A DNA stretch of 64,000 bases. Source: Cinnamomum chago. Lineage: Eukaryota > Streptophyta > Magnoliopsida > Laurales > Lauraceae. The notes below the pieces were generated by a model. The model ran no database searches and was not told the DNA's origin. It saw only the letters and a list, made by a program, of their open reading frames with translations. Numbering within the stretch: position 1 is the stretch's first letter; each line of letters starts with the position of its first letter. Both the position numbers and the translations under genes were made by a program. The stretch covers positions 36,304,001 to 36,368,000 of the forward strand of contig CP142460.1 in assembly GCA_038049695.1 (NCBI GenBank), written 5' to 3'. Below are positions 43,561 through 55,900 of this stretch, one piece after another.

Positions 43561-45070
43561 AATTATAAGCAATACATGTATGAAAGAAATATTAAAAGGG
43601 CAGACAATATAACGACTTTTACAAGGGACGCATGCTGTCCATGCCAACTGAAAGTTCTATGCTTCCACTCTCCAAATATGTGGGACTCAACCATTTAGTG
43701 ATCACAGACCAAACAATTAACATCCATTTGGAATGTCAACACAGATACTGAATCAGAGTTGGTGAATATCCATGGGATATTAGCCACAAACTCTCTCCAG
43801 AAATGACAAAGTGGGAATGCCACTTGCATTAGAGGGTGGACACAACAGAATCCTCAGCTTCATGGATGAATATGTAGAGATCAGCTCATCTTAAAATTCC
43901 AGAGATGTCAACAATTTTAATGCTAAATAACAGTCACTCCTAAAAACAGAACTGAAGTAACAGCAATCACAAGAATTTCACAATCTTCGTATGAACTTGC
44001 CATACTGTGCTTAACCAATGAGATTGTAACTTCGATGCATCAGCAATCACTAAACAGAACATAACTACACATTTGTTGCCTGTCAACTCTAAGGGAAGAC
44101 GAGGCATAGGTAACTTGACCCTCCACTGGAGGGGTGTGCAATCTTGGTCCATGAAATTATACTTTAGAAGACATGAAAAGGCAGTTTATCCGCTTTCCAA
44201 CTTCATTACAATTCAGAGTAGGCTACCTGCCCAATGAGTCAAAGATGGGACTACACTTGATGAAAGTTCTCTGTAAAATATCTGAATAGAGTATAGGGTC
44301 AGAGACCGATCCTTATAAGTTGCTCACATAGCACATGAAGTTTTTTAGTTTTGGCCATCTTACACAGAAATGATCTTGCAAACAAGAATCCATAGCAGAT
44401 TCTCTCCTAAACAGCATCCATATGCTGAGTATTAAAACAAAAGGCAGAAGACTTTTAGCATAAAAATTAACACTAATATACTGCATGAAATTACTACAAA
44501 GCTGTTTCTTTTTCTGAATTTATTTGCAATGGTGTTGGGGCAATGTGTGAAGGAATCAGATTTTTTTATCCATCTTCAAATCAGTGTAGACAGGAGTCAC
44601 AAAGAAATTTGATTTTTCCTTAATGAGATATAATTGAAGAGAAGAATTTATTTTCTACGCTGACTGCAAGATATTTGAATAGCAAAAGATAAAGAAATCA
44701 ACAAATTCATTTTCCCCTTCTATCATACTTGAAGGTTGAAGTACATTCCACACCTACAATAACTATGCATCCATACATTCATTACCTCTACAGTCTATCA
44801 TGGAATACATAAATATAATCATTTTGAATTCACACATAAGCTATTCCTGTTTAGAGCGGCATATTTCTCTTTGTAGATAAAATTTTCAAATAACTTTACA
44901 ATTAAAAAGCTACTGCTGTTCATAATGCATACACTTACTAAGAAATACAATCAGGCAAGCCTCATGGCCCTGAAGATTAGGTGAAAATGTAAACCTTTTC
45001 ATATCCCTTCCTACAACCAAACAACAACATTGGTTAAAGATCTATCTATCTATTTCATCAATCTCTAGAA
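43561..45070. other. Interior of CACTA-2, no named gene
   Basis: This is mostly AT-rich, intron-like sequence. A minus-strand frame at 43967-44152 (QWRVKLPMPRLPLELTGNK) has coding-like composition but no family I can name. A (TAA)n run lies at 43398-43421, just before it. Confidence 0.4.
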
Positions 45071-45073
45071 TAC

Positions 45074-45194
45074 CTGACAAGAAATGAACAAGTGACCATA
45101 CCCAGCCTTGCCACAGTATGTAGGATTGTAATTGTAGATCAGGTTGTCCAACACTTTTCTTGCAGATGGCCTGTTCACGGACTTCCGAGCCTCA
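45074..45194 (-). pseudogene. Unrecognised exon with intact splice borders in CACTA-2
   Basis: A minus-strand acceptor (GTGGTACAG) and donor (TGTCAG|GTATTC) bound a 121-bp exon reading EARKSVNRPSARKVLDNLIY, then NYNPTYCGKAGYGHLFISCQ. The peptide looks like a folded, conserved protein and is unlike transposase. I cannot name the family. It is the best candidate for captured host sequence in this element. Confidence 0.6.
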
Positions 45195-45199
45195 CTGTA

Positions 45200-48100
45200 C
45201 CACAATAACAGAACAGTTTTTACAATTATATTAACATTTTAAATATGGAATAAACACTGAACTAGTTGGAATATCTGATTTGAATGTGTAAATTTTAGTA
45301 ATTTTGCCTGACAAGATTTTCAAGTTTAATTCAAAATCCAGATAGTCGTTGTCATCATCATCATCATCATCAAAGCCTTGTCCCAACAAAGCTGAGTAAG
45401 CTAAATAGATTCTGTTTCTCCATTTCAGTCTATCTCAGGCCAAATTCTCAGATGGGTTCTTCTAATCTATTCTTAGCACTTTCAACCTTGTCATCTTCAC
45501 CTACCCCTTTCCCTAACCTCCAAAATAGTATTTTATTTAAACTCATAACCTCCAAAGCATTAAAATTCAACTGATAATTTTTGGCAAATATCTGTTAAAG
45601 GAAAATTCAATATTTTTTAAGAGTAAAATAGAGAAACCAGTAAACTTCTTTTTCAACATTCTCTGAGAAGGCTCAGTCCTAGGTTAAATTTTTCCTAACC
45701 TGGTGGAATCAGGGTATTGGTAAATGCAATATAGCATTATAATAATCAAAAGCAAACAACCATTGCATCCAATAGAAAAAACCATGTCATATTGTTCTTA
45801 TGTTAAGTACGATGACCGTTACAGAGACCATTTTCTAGAGGTGATTTTTGTACTTTATTTTCAAATAAAAGCAGGAAAAATATTAACAGTGTAAGTTGGC
45901 ACAGGGATAAACATGCAATGCTCAAGCCAAACAGGATAGAGGCTAAAGTCAGTATGCTAAAATGAGAAAATTGTGTTCACTCTGTGTTCCAACTCTCAAG
46001 TTTTAGGTTATTTTGGTCCAATTTTGAGCATCTAACCCCAGCAAAACTTACTTTGAATGTGTGCAAAAGGGACCAACGCGAGTCTAATACCAAAACACAG
46101 CATCAGTTGGCAGCATTGTCTGTTAACTGCATGCATATGCTCAGATTTTGCAGCAAACTTAATGTGCATTAAACTGGTGCTAATAACGATGATGGGGCAT
46201 GCAAATATAACAAAATCCTAGATTCCAATCTGATTGCAGATACAGCATAGAAAGTTCACAAACACAACCTGATGAAATAGTTAGCAACATGTTGGGGTCA
46301 CTTGAACTACATCTTCAGAGTGTGGAATCATCGATAAACCCCATTCAAAAGCATTTTTCTGCATGAAGTAAACCGTCCAATGAGTTCATGGTGACTTCAA
46401 ACAAATGGCAGCAACACGAGATAAGAACATTATATCAAGACACAGCAATACAAAAATCATTGATCAAACAATAATAACTTCAATTACGCTTGGTAAGTAA
46501 TCTCAAATCACAGAAGCAGCGAAGCACCATTCTATCTTATGAGGGAAATTTAGACTGGTATGTGATTTCCCAGTAGTTATACACCCTCAACATCTTCTTA
46601 GCTCTGTCCCATTGAATCTGGGGAGTACTTATACATCCTAAAAAGGAAAATGATTGCTTCATAAAAGGATATGGAAAAGCTAACTTGTTGAAAGAATTTC
46701 AGAATAATCAGTATGTCATGAATAAGGATGACCCAAGACCAAGGATTGTTCTCTTATATATAACAACTGCTAAGCTCACCTTGTGAATACAACCACTTAA
46801 TAATCTTCTATTACCATATCATTCATCTAAGAGCTTTACATTCAACCACATGCAAAGAATGGAGCATTTCTAAAATATAAAAGTAAAGTGATTTCTAGGA
46901 GGTTTCTAGGAGGGAATAAAAATAAAAAACTAAGAATATGCTGACTTTCTCAGCTCATTCAATCTCCATTCTATATACATTTTTTCATTTCAAACTTTGG
47001 TAAAAAAAATTTACTCGTCTCAAGAATGAGAAAATATTATGCTACTGAAAGAATCAAGCAACTCAATGAATGAATGTGTTAAAATTATGTCCCTACCAAA
47101 ATATCCTAATACCAAAAATAAAAAAAATGTATTATCCCTTTATTTATTTATTATTTCACCCAACTGAATGAAACTAGTGTTTTCTCTACTGATGTCCAGG
47201 ACTTGGCTGTTTCAACTACGTACATAGAGCTTACATCGTCAGAGATTACTTTTGTACAGTTAAGTGGGGTTCGACCTGCATTTCTCCTTCTAGGGTTGCA
47301 CAATGGCTGGAGGATATTCAGAGACATTTTGCACAAATACACTGTAGTTGGGCCAAAATTTCAAACCACCTGTAATTCATAATTCGGGTTGAAAGATTTT
47401 TCTTTTTTATTATCAAAGTTGTGACTTGACCTGTGCCAACATGACCCAACCTATTTCAATCAAACTAACCTGCCGACCCAACGGAACAGTGGGCTATATG
47501 AAAAATCAGGATGTGTCTATGAGAGATAATTTTTATCAGGGATTAGGCTGAGGTCGAGGGACTAATAGACTAAGTTTAGGGCTTTTGCAAGTTTAGTTTG
47601 TATTTTGTTAGTCTTAGGGTTTTTTTTTTTTTGTGTTTCCTTTGTTCTATAATGAAAATTCTATTTTGCTAAAAAGAAAGTGAAGCCCTGAGCCAACCAG
47701 GTGAGAAATCATCCTTCCTCCTATAACACTGACCATCCACTTAAGACTCCCTAAATCAATATGCTGTACTAATCTCACAAAGAGTAACCAACTGCTCTCC
47801 ACTTTCCTCACTGAGCCATAACAAAATGCCAGAGGTAAATCATTTTGGGGGAGTGGATTAGATTAAAGAAGCAAGCAATGAGTGGCACTATGACATCGTA
47901 ATGAAGAAGAAAGCAAGCAAGCAAACATTCTTATCAGATAAGAACCATGCTTTAAAAAGCGAATCAAGTCTGTGAACATGATTCACTGTAATGGTGAATA
48001 TAATTCACATTCGAAAGATATTTCGAACTGGCACGTATGAGAAGGAGTGGCTGAGATCATGGAATCAAGTCGAATTAAGCAGTTTTAAGGTCAATCTCGT

Positions 48101-49790
48101 ATGGAATAGGGAAAAGGAATAATAATCTTCAACTGGGACTAACGTGGACGACAGTGGGAAAATGCACTAGGCCCAAAGTAATCAAAGTGAAATTAGGCAA
48201 GCAAGTACAAATATAACAAATTCTCATTTTATGCCATCAAATAAAGGAAACAGCAAGCATCGTGCCCCTTTATTGGGTATGACCCTCTGAGGAGGGCTGG
48301 TTGATAATTTTGGGACATGTCTAGTTCAAATCAAGTCTATATTCATCTGTCCAAGTGGAGCCCAAGTGGAGAGAGAGAGAGAGAGAGAGGTGGTGGACCT
48401 AACCACATGGCCAAGTAAAGTTACATCTAGTAAAAAAAATAAGTTACATGAAATCTGTAAAAGTACACACCTGTGTGTGGAGGTATTGAGTCATTCAGAG
48501 ACCAAATCGTCTTATGCTATGCTGGGCATAGAGATATCCTATGTGTGGAGCAAAACAGAGCACCTCTCAAACCTGTGTGTGGAGCAAAACAGAGCACCTC
48601 TCAAACCTACATATATATTTTTATGTGCCCAGAATTTAGAAATAAAAGATTTGACACTCTATAACTCCCAAACTCTCAAAAAGTATATTGAAAAAATGGG
48701 TATTTATTGGTACCAATGGACTCTGCCACATGAAAACTTGAATGACACTGCCACATGAAACTTGAATTGGGACCATATAAATACAGACCTTAGCAAAGTC
48801 CAGTGAAGGCTAAATGAAGACCAGTATAGCAGTGTTTGAACCCAGTCAATTTGAATGGCACCAAGTCAAATTGACTCTGCAAAAATCCTCAACACATTCA
48901 TCTGAGTTACTTGACTCTGTGTCCTTCCATCGGTTGAGTTTTATAAACTATGGATGTGCCTTCCATAGGAATTTTCACAATTAATTTTATTGAAAAGTCT
49001 TCTGACTAGAACCACGCCCTCCAATCAGAATTGAACAGTTTTCTCAAGATATTTTGGGAAGGTAAAAATAGTACTGCAAACATCATAAAAAAGCAAAAAA
49101 TCAGTAAATGAAGTTCATAACCAAAATAACCAACACTTCCACCATTTTTCACAGAGAACAGCAGCCTGAGAACTGGAACAAAGCAAAAATCCCAAAACAC
49201 AGCACCCAACCACATCACAGTAAGACTCTAACTAGTAAGACAACATTGTTTTTCTCCTGCATTTAAGAATTAGAATTATAAGTTGAGTCTAAGAAGTGAA
49301 GAAAATTTAAAGGTCGAGCCCAACAGCATCTGAGCACCTTTTCAAGGGTATAAACTAGTCATTTAATACATACAAAAAGAAAAGGAAACAACAACAACAA
49401 CAACAACTAGGTGTTCATAAATAACATTGAACATTTGTGATTGTAATGCCCCATAAAATGATCTCATTCTCAAAACATAAGATCATTGTTTGTAAAACCA
49501 AAACTAGATTCTGAATGAGAGTTTCATTCAAAGAGTTATAAATGAAGATTTCTGGTATAAAAATATAACTTGGTAACAAATTTTTGCACTGTTCTTGTAG
49601 AGTTGGACAGAGTCTAGGTCAAGTCAATCAACTCTCAACCAAGTTGTAATCAACTTGCCTCATGTGGGCTTTCTTTTGAGTTTTTAAACAGTGCACAAGA
49701 CAAGGTCTCACCATTTCAGATGGCAACAAATCAGGCCTGTATTGGATCAAGTTGACCTATTCCAGTAATGACTATAGTGAATACTGTTAA
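45200..49790. other. AT-rich interior of CACTA-2, no gene seen
   Basis: This holds a (TCA)n run at 45354-45374, poly-T near 47620, and a (GA)n run at 48370-48390. There is also a 33-bp tandem duplication at 48542-48608 (unit containing gtggagcaaaacagagcacc). The frames present are short and lack family features. Confidence 0.5.
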
Positions 49791-49797
49791 GTGCTAA

Positions 49798-50168
49798 TTG
49801 AGTACATGACAAGCACTTAACAGGAAGTAGCTATTGAAATAATGAAAAGTAAGCTTTCTTTTATTTCTAACAAAATACATAAATAGAAAATCTCAGCAAA
49901 AGAAAACCACCAAGATTTAATTTCCTTTTTCTAGGATTTAGGCCTGGAAGTTTAAAGATGTTTAAATGGATTGAATGGGACTGCTGGATTTGTTTAATGT
50001 CATATTTGGATTTGTATTAGCAGTGAAACATGAATTGGTTTAACAAGACAACAGCATGTGAACCAATCCAAAAAGATAGGGCAACAACATGTATTTTTTA
50101 TAGGATATATGTAAAATTGAATCATGGTATAATTATAAAGAGGACTAGAACAAGAAAAATTCAATCTT
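49798..50168 (+). repeat. ~370-bp direct duplication in CACTA-2, copy A
   Basis: The block from GAGTACATGACAAGCACTTAA to GACTAGAACAAGAAAAA recurs at 51093-51443 with small insertions and substitutions. Both copies are in the same orientation. Confidence 0.9.
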
Positions 50169-51092
50169 GCATACCGGGCCATTATTTCAACCATGTTTGC
50201 AGGTGACTAGCACTCTGCTGTTTAAGAAACATAATATCCCACATACATCAATAACATTATTCATTGGATCCTAAATGCTCCTGGTCATGGACTCATGGTA
50301 GTGGTTTCCCAGGCTGTCCTGTTTTAAGGATAGGGAAAATTATCTGTCAAGATCTCAGCCAAATACACTTACATTGTTTTCCATTTACTTGTAAGGGTAT
50401 ACTTACAAGTAACATGGAGTGTAAGAGATGAATAATATACTTAAAAATTGAGACATACATACAAGTTTAAAAATATATTCTTCAACACAAATCATGAGAC
50501 ACTTATCAAAAGGAGTTCCTGTTTTTTTTTTTTTTAATATTTCAGATGCACCAGTCTCCATAGTCATCTGAAAGACACAATATGAGACCAGTTTGAATAT
50601 CTAGACGTTATCCTTCCTTTTCAATTCTTTCTTCTTCGTTTTCCTCTTGAAGAGTTACCTAGAAGAACCCATATGGGTGCAACTAAAAGATATGCTTTTC
50701 TCTACCCAAATTACATTCATGGCATGCAATGTAAGCATTGGATTGGTTTGGGAAGGAATTCAAGTAACCATGTTAGCATCAACCACCAATGCAATGTACC
50801 CCCTTGCAAGTCTGACATCCCTTTTAGAAAATTTTATCTTTGCTTTTGAGGAAAATAGAAACCTTCTGCACACCAATGCAATGCCAAGAGAAAACAACGT
50901 GCTGAGAATGAAAAGTTCCCAGGTACTTCAATTTTCATCTATGGTCCACTATGCACTTCAATGAAAAGTACATGACAAGCACTATGTTCTCAATTAAAGT
51001 ACTCAAACAAAGGAAGTTCTCATAGTGCTTTGTTGAGTACATGACAAGCACTATGATCCTTGCTACACTATGACAACAAAGCACTATGTTAT

Positions 51093-51443
51093 TTGAGTAC
51101 ATGACAAGCACTTAACATGAAGTAGCTATTGAAATAATGAAAAGTAAGGTTTCTTTTATTTCTAACAAAATACAGACTTCATTAGAAAATCTCAGCAAAG
51201 GAAAACCACCAAGATTTTCCTTTTTCTAGGATTTAGGCTTAGAAGTTTAAAAATGTTTAAATGGATTGAATGGGACTAATGAATTTGTATTAGCAGTGAA
51301 ACATGAATTGGTTTAACAGGACAACAGCATGAGAACCAATCCAAAAAGATAGGGCAACAGCATATATTTTTTATAGGATATATGTAAAATTGATACATGG
51401 TATAATTATATAAAGAGGACTAGAACAAGAAAAACTCAATCTT
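51093..51443 (+). repeat. ~370-bp direct duplication in CACTA-2, copy B
   Basis: This is the second copy of 49798-50168. The intervening 0.9 kb contains further copies of the short word GTACATGACAAGCAC (about 50969, 51038, 51097). Confidence 0.9.
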
Positions 51444-51449
51444 TCTATA

Positions 51450-53675
51450 GGTTTTGGAGTCACTGGATAGTATTAATATTATAGATTCTCAATATATAAA
51501 TATTATACACTATCACATTAGTAACAATCCAATCGCAAAGGCACTAGGTATTACAAGATTCAATATCAATCTCTGTAATGCGATATTAAAATATTTTAGT
51601 GTTAGATATTCACCTTTGAATCAAACAATTAGCCAATTCTAACTTATACATTATAACTGAAACTAAGCCCCAGTTCGTGAATTGCAGCACCAGAAAGATC
51701 AATTGTTCTTGAACAACGAATGCAAATCATATAAGCAAGAAACAGTCACATCACAACAATATGAAACAAAAAAGAACTACAGCAACTCAAATCGTAATTC
51801 CCAGTTCCATATCAAACCCCATTAAAGAGAAAAACCCAAACAAGTGTAAATCCCAAAGTGAGAAAACCTCAAAAAAAACAAACCCGAAAACCTCACAAAT
51901 AGAATAATAAATATGTTACAATTTTTTAAGTAGATCCTCAATTCTTATGTGTTGTTGTTGGAGAGAATCCAAACTCAAAGAGAAAGGGAGAGAGGGTTAC
52001 TAAGATAGAGAGGGGTTTACAAAAACAAAAAAAGAGTAATACAGGGAGGGGGTTACCGAGATAGAGAGAGGGTTCGGATCTGCTGGGGAGGATACCCGAG
52101 CACCGCAGCTTTAGATCGGAGAGAGAGACAGAGACCGAGATCGAGATCGAGACCGCGACAGAGAGCGTTTTTCCCCCTTCTGCGTTTTGGAATGCCGAGA
52201 GAGACAGAGACCGAGAGGGTTCTCTTTCTACGATTAGAGAATGCAATTTGATGGCGGGAAGGAATGGGTTGAGGGCGCGGGACTTACTAATTGGAAGGAA
52301 TGGGCGCGCAGGACTTACTAATTGAGTAATGAAAGCATGGGAGGAGTTGGAGACCAAAGTCTTAGAATTCACCCTTATTTAATTAAGTGAACCAAAGTTA
52401 TTTTTGTTAATATAAATACTTTACCCTGTTGGCCTATTCATAAAAACATGAGTCATTAAAAATAAATGCCTCCTCTTAATATTGGCCCTAAACAAATTTT
52501 AATCAAACTAAAATCGGGTCCATCAAATTTGTTACTTTTAAGCCATTTGAATAAAAAATATATATGAAGGTTGAACCAAGTCCTTGGAGAATCCCCCTCT
52601 TTTATCTAATGGACCCAAGTTATTTTTTTAATTGAAAGATTTTACAGTGAGCCTACTTATAAAAATATAAGCCATTGAAAATAAATGCCTCCCTTTATGT
52701 GGGTCCTCAATAATTTTAATCCAACTAAAATTGAGCCCATCCGATTTGTCACTTATTAAGTAACCTAAATTAAAAATATAAAAGGTAAAATTCAAATGCT
52801 TTATAGTAGTCAATCTAATAAAAATCCCATCGGGTATCGAAATTTTTTCATGACCTACACACTTGTATTAGAAACCACTTATAAAAAAAAAATTAAACCA
52901 CTCATAACAAATTCCTCCATAATAAGGCCTCGAATAGATTTTATTCCTATAGGAGATGGGTTCAATGTCATAACAAATTCTCCCACAGGCCACACCCTTC
53001 TGCTTATTGGAATGTGGCACGTGTCCAACTCTACCATTGGCCATACCTATTGATAATCTGAACCGTTAAAAATGAATGCCATCCCCTCTAGTGATTTATC
53101 CTCATACTTTATTTCGGTAGAAGATGGTTCCTCCATAAGATTGAGTGTATAATTGATAACATGGTTAGCAAAATCTTATACACACAATGAAACATTTCCG
53201 ATTTAATTGGTGTGAGTTGAGGTGGACCCCACAAAACCTCCATAGCCCATAAAATTCAATCTTTGAAAACTGTCGGTGCTGAGAAATTTTTGTAAATTAT
53301 GCTCTGTTATCATGTGCTCTGTTTTTATTTAGGTACTTTAGGACCTTGCTGTTAGGCCTTTTATTATGGCATCCTGATTGGAGCCAATGCTTTATGAGGT
53401 CCAGGGCAAAGTAACTTTGGCAATGAGTTTTGCATTACTATTATTTTGTTATAGGTCCATGAGATGATAGATTAATGGTGTAGATTTAAAATTGGTTCTT
53501 CAAAATCATTGTTTATAGAAGAAAATGTATTAGACTAGTAGGACAATATTTTTGAAAGAAAATGCTTGAGGTGTTTCTTTTGGAACCTATTTTTCTATCC
53601 ACTTTTGCATTAATTCCATTTGAATATCTTGTTCTTGATACTGTCACAGTTGATTTAGCTTTTGGACCACATTAG
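51450..53675. other. Right interior of CACTA-2, no gene supported
   Basis: A minus-strand frame at 51938-52372 is rich in Ser/Leu and is driven by GAGACCGAGA repeats, typical of an untranslated first exon and not of a protein. The rest is AT-rich. In the minus orientation of the transposase this would be the element's 5' promoter side. Confidence 0.45.
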
Positions 53676-53679
53676 GGGT

Positions 53680-54538
53680 AAAAGATTAAAACTCGCCACT
53701 AATTCTCTTTCCCCTCCAAAATGACCTTTAGCCACAACATATAAGTTGCCACTAAATGTAATCACTATAATACCTTCACTAAAGTGAGTGTTTTGTGGCA
53801 AAAATAACTTTGTGGCTAGAAGTGTCGCCACTAAAAGCTGGCTTTCATATAATATATTTTTAGTGGCAACAGAAAGTCGCCGCAAAAGGTGGCGAAATCA
53901 CGACAACTAAGCATTTAGCCACGAAAATAAAAAGTTACCACTAAACTCCTAGACCATTAGTGGCACAAAAAGAAAACTCGCCACTAAATCTCCTTCCCCT
54001 CCAAAATGACCTTTGGCTACAACATATAAGTTGTCATTAAATGTGATCACATAATACTTTTAGTGTCAACATCCAGCTTCGCCGCTAAAGGTGAGATTTT
54101 AGTGGCGAAAATTAAATTATGGCAAAAAGTGTTGCCATTAAAAGTCAACTTTCTTGTGATATATCTTTAGTGGCAATATAAACTAGCCACAAAAAAAAAA
54201 AAAACATACAGTGGCAAAAAATATACTACGGCTAAATGTAAGAATCTAAGAAATTAGTGGCGATCATAAAAAGTTGTCACTAAAACCGTACACCATTAGT
54301 GGCGATAAATTAAGACTTGCCACTAAATCTCTTTCCCTCCAAAATCCATGGCGCCAAAAATTCCCGCCAAGGAATTAGTGGCGAAATTTAGCTACAACAT
54401 ATAAGTTGCCACTAAATGTGGGCATTATAATGCCTTCGGTGGCAACATCAAATATTTGCCACTAAATGTGGGTTTTTAGTGGCGAAAATTAGACCGCGGC
54501 AAAAAAGGTCACCGCTAAATGCCAAGTTTCTTGTAGTG
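53680..54538. repeat. CACTA-2 right TIR and subterminal repeats
   Basis: Words GTGGCGA, TCGCCACTAAA and TTGCCACTAAATGTG recur about every 30-50 bp in both orientations. They match the left-end set and end in CAAGTTTCTTGTAGTG. Confidence 0.88.
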
Positions 54539-54541
54539 CCA

Positions 54542-55738
54542 ATTCATTCTATTACTGACATTTGAATTTCAATTACACAAAGGTCATTGAATGGTCTTAG
54601 CATATGCTTGATGGACTTCGTGTTTGAACTTCCATTTTGATGGAACAAAGATTATCGCGTACTCGTTTTGAATTTCAAGAATAAGCTCGTTTAAAGATTT
54701 ATTTCAAGAAGAAAAATGGGGATCACTTCTTAAGTGTGTTATGCATATAACTACGCCTCTTGCTAACTCCTGTTTTGACAAGTGATTTTCCCCTTAAGTT
54801 TGATTTGTTTAAGACGTGTTTTGTTGTGTTTTGCGCATTCATGAATTCAAGTGAACACCACTGAGCTTGGACTGCCCCTTCAGTCTGATCCACTGTCCGG
54901 GGCTCCTTATACTTGTGGACTATCTGTAAATTGGTCGTGTATTCTATTACACATCGTGCGTGTCCGGTTTCGAAGCCGGAAATCCCTGTCTACCTTTGTG
55001 TGGCGTGGGAATCGTGTTTTGCGTGTTGTGCTTGTCGTGCGTGCTTACTCTTTTCATTATATATGATAGAGAAAGGATGGGCTCTTTGTTGATTTACTAT
55101 TCATGATATAGTGTAAGTATTAATACAAGTTTTGCTTTCGTTTCGTTGAAATGTACTTCAGTCAAGTAAATAGTTTAAGTATGCATCTTTAAACTTCACT
55201 TCTTCCATGCTCATGCTTAAATTGATTACCTGCGAAACCGTCGTGTTTGATGCTTGTTATTTTGGTGCCTAGGTGCTGGTGACGTTGCCTTTGAGGTGGA
55301 GTGTTAGGAGGAGGTTGTTGAGCCACCCCCAGTTCGAAAGTGGCAGCCTGACGACGTCAACTAGACGTCGAGCGGGATTTTGAGTTTCGCTTCATTTTGT
55401 CTTGGGTTCTTTTGTTTTATTTTTGGGAATTGTATTGGCCTTTGTTGGCCTCTTGGTATGTAACAAAACCTAACTTACTTTTGGATTAACTTTCAACTTG
55501 AATTACTATGGGAATGCCATGTTGTAATTCCTCTTTCTGATATCTTGGTCTTGATGCCATTTTACTCATGCACTTGAGAATTTTACTCATGTTTTGTCGT
55601 GATGTAATTTGCTATACGCTTCTGCAAACTTGAACGTGTGAGTTAGTCCCCGTGTCTCGGGATCCTCACAGCAGGAACTTGTGGGAAATTTCAAATCAAT
55701 CGCGTCGCGGACCCGGGCCTCGGTCTGGGGTCGCGACA
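54542..55738 (+). mobile_element. Tekay-like 5' LTR, right part
   Basis: It continues the LTR after CACTA-2 and ends GGGGTCGCGACA, followed by the PBS. The ending resembles the CGGGGGCGTGACA end of the solo LTR at 1514 (minus), supporting the same lineage. Frames at 54851-55066 and 55587-55772 look incidental. Confidence 0.8.
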
Positions 55739-55742
55739 AGAC

Positions 55743-55754
55743 TAGTATCAGAGC
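55743..55754 (+). other. Primer-binding site of Tekay-like element
   Basis: TAGTATCAGAGC follows the LTR end by four bases. It matches the tRNA-iMet-type site TGGTATCAGAGC with a G-to-A change at the second position. Confidence 0.85.
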
Positions 55755-55900
55755 GGGACTTGTTTCAGGCACTTAAAAGAAACTAGAAAGGTCTTAGGAA
55801 CGTGGTGAGGATTCGTGAGTTCGTTAGATTAGTTTATTATGAGACCTAGGAAACCATTAAACCATGTTTATTGTGTACTAATGCTTTGTTTTACAGCATC

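Larger units (their letters stand above)
41782..54538 (-). mobile_element. CACTA-2: 12.76-kb CACTA transposon with transposase remnants
   Basis: The left end CACTACAAGAAACTTG and the inverted right end agree at all but one of the first ~24 positions. The 3-bp duplication is CCA (41779-41781 and 54539-54541). Subterminal repeats with GCGGCTAAAAGT/GTCGCCACTAAA words fill 41800-42480 and 53680-54530. Minus-strand exons of an En/Spm-type plant transposase lie at 42690-43560, near the left end. The interior is otherwise intron-like, with one clear exon-like piece. Decay of the transposase means it is probably inactive, but the conserved ends could still be mobilised by a related enzyme. Confidence 0.92.

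Noticed and set aside
47151-47342. Minus-strand frame with NPRRRNAGRTPLNCTKV
   Set aside because: Composition is mildly coding-like but there are no splice borders or family; left uncalled.
51938-52372. 144-codon minus-strand frame that could be a protein N-terminus
   Set aside because: It is built from GAGACCGAGA-type repeats, has low complexity, and fits an untranslated CT-rich leader better.
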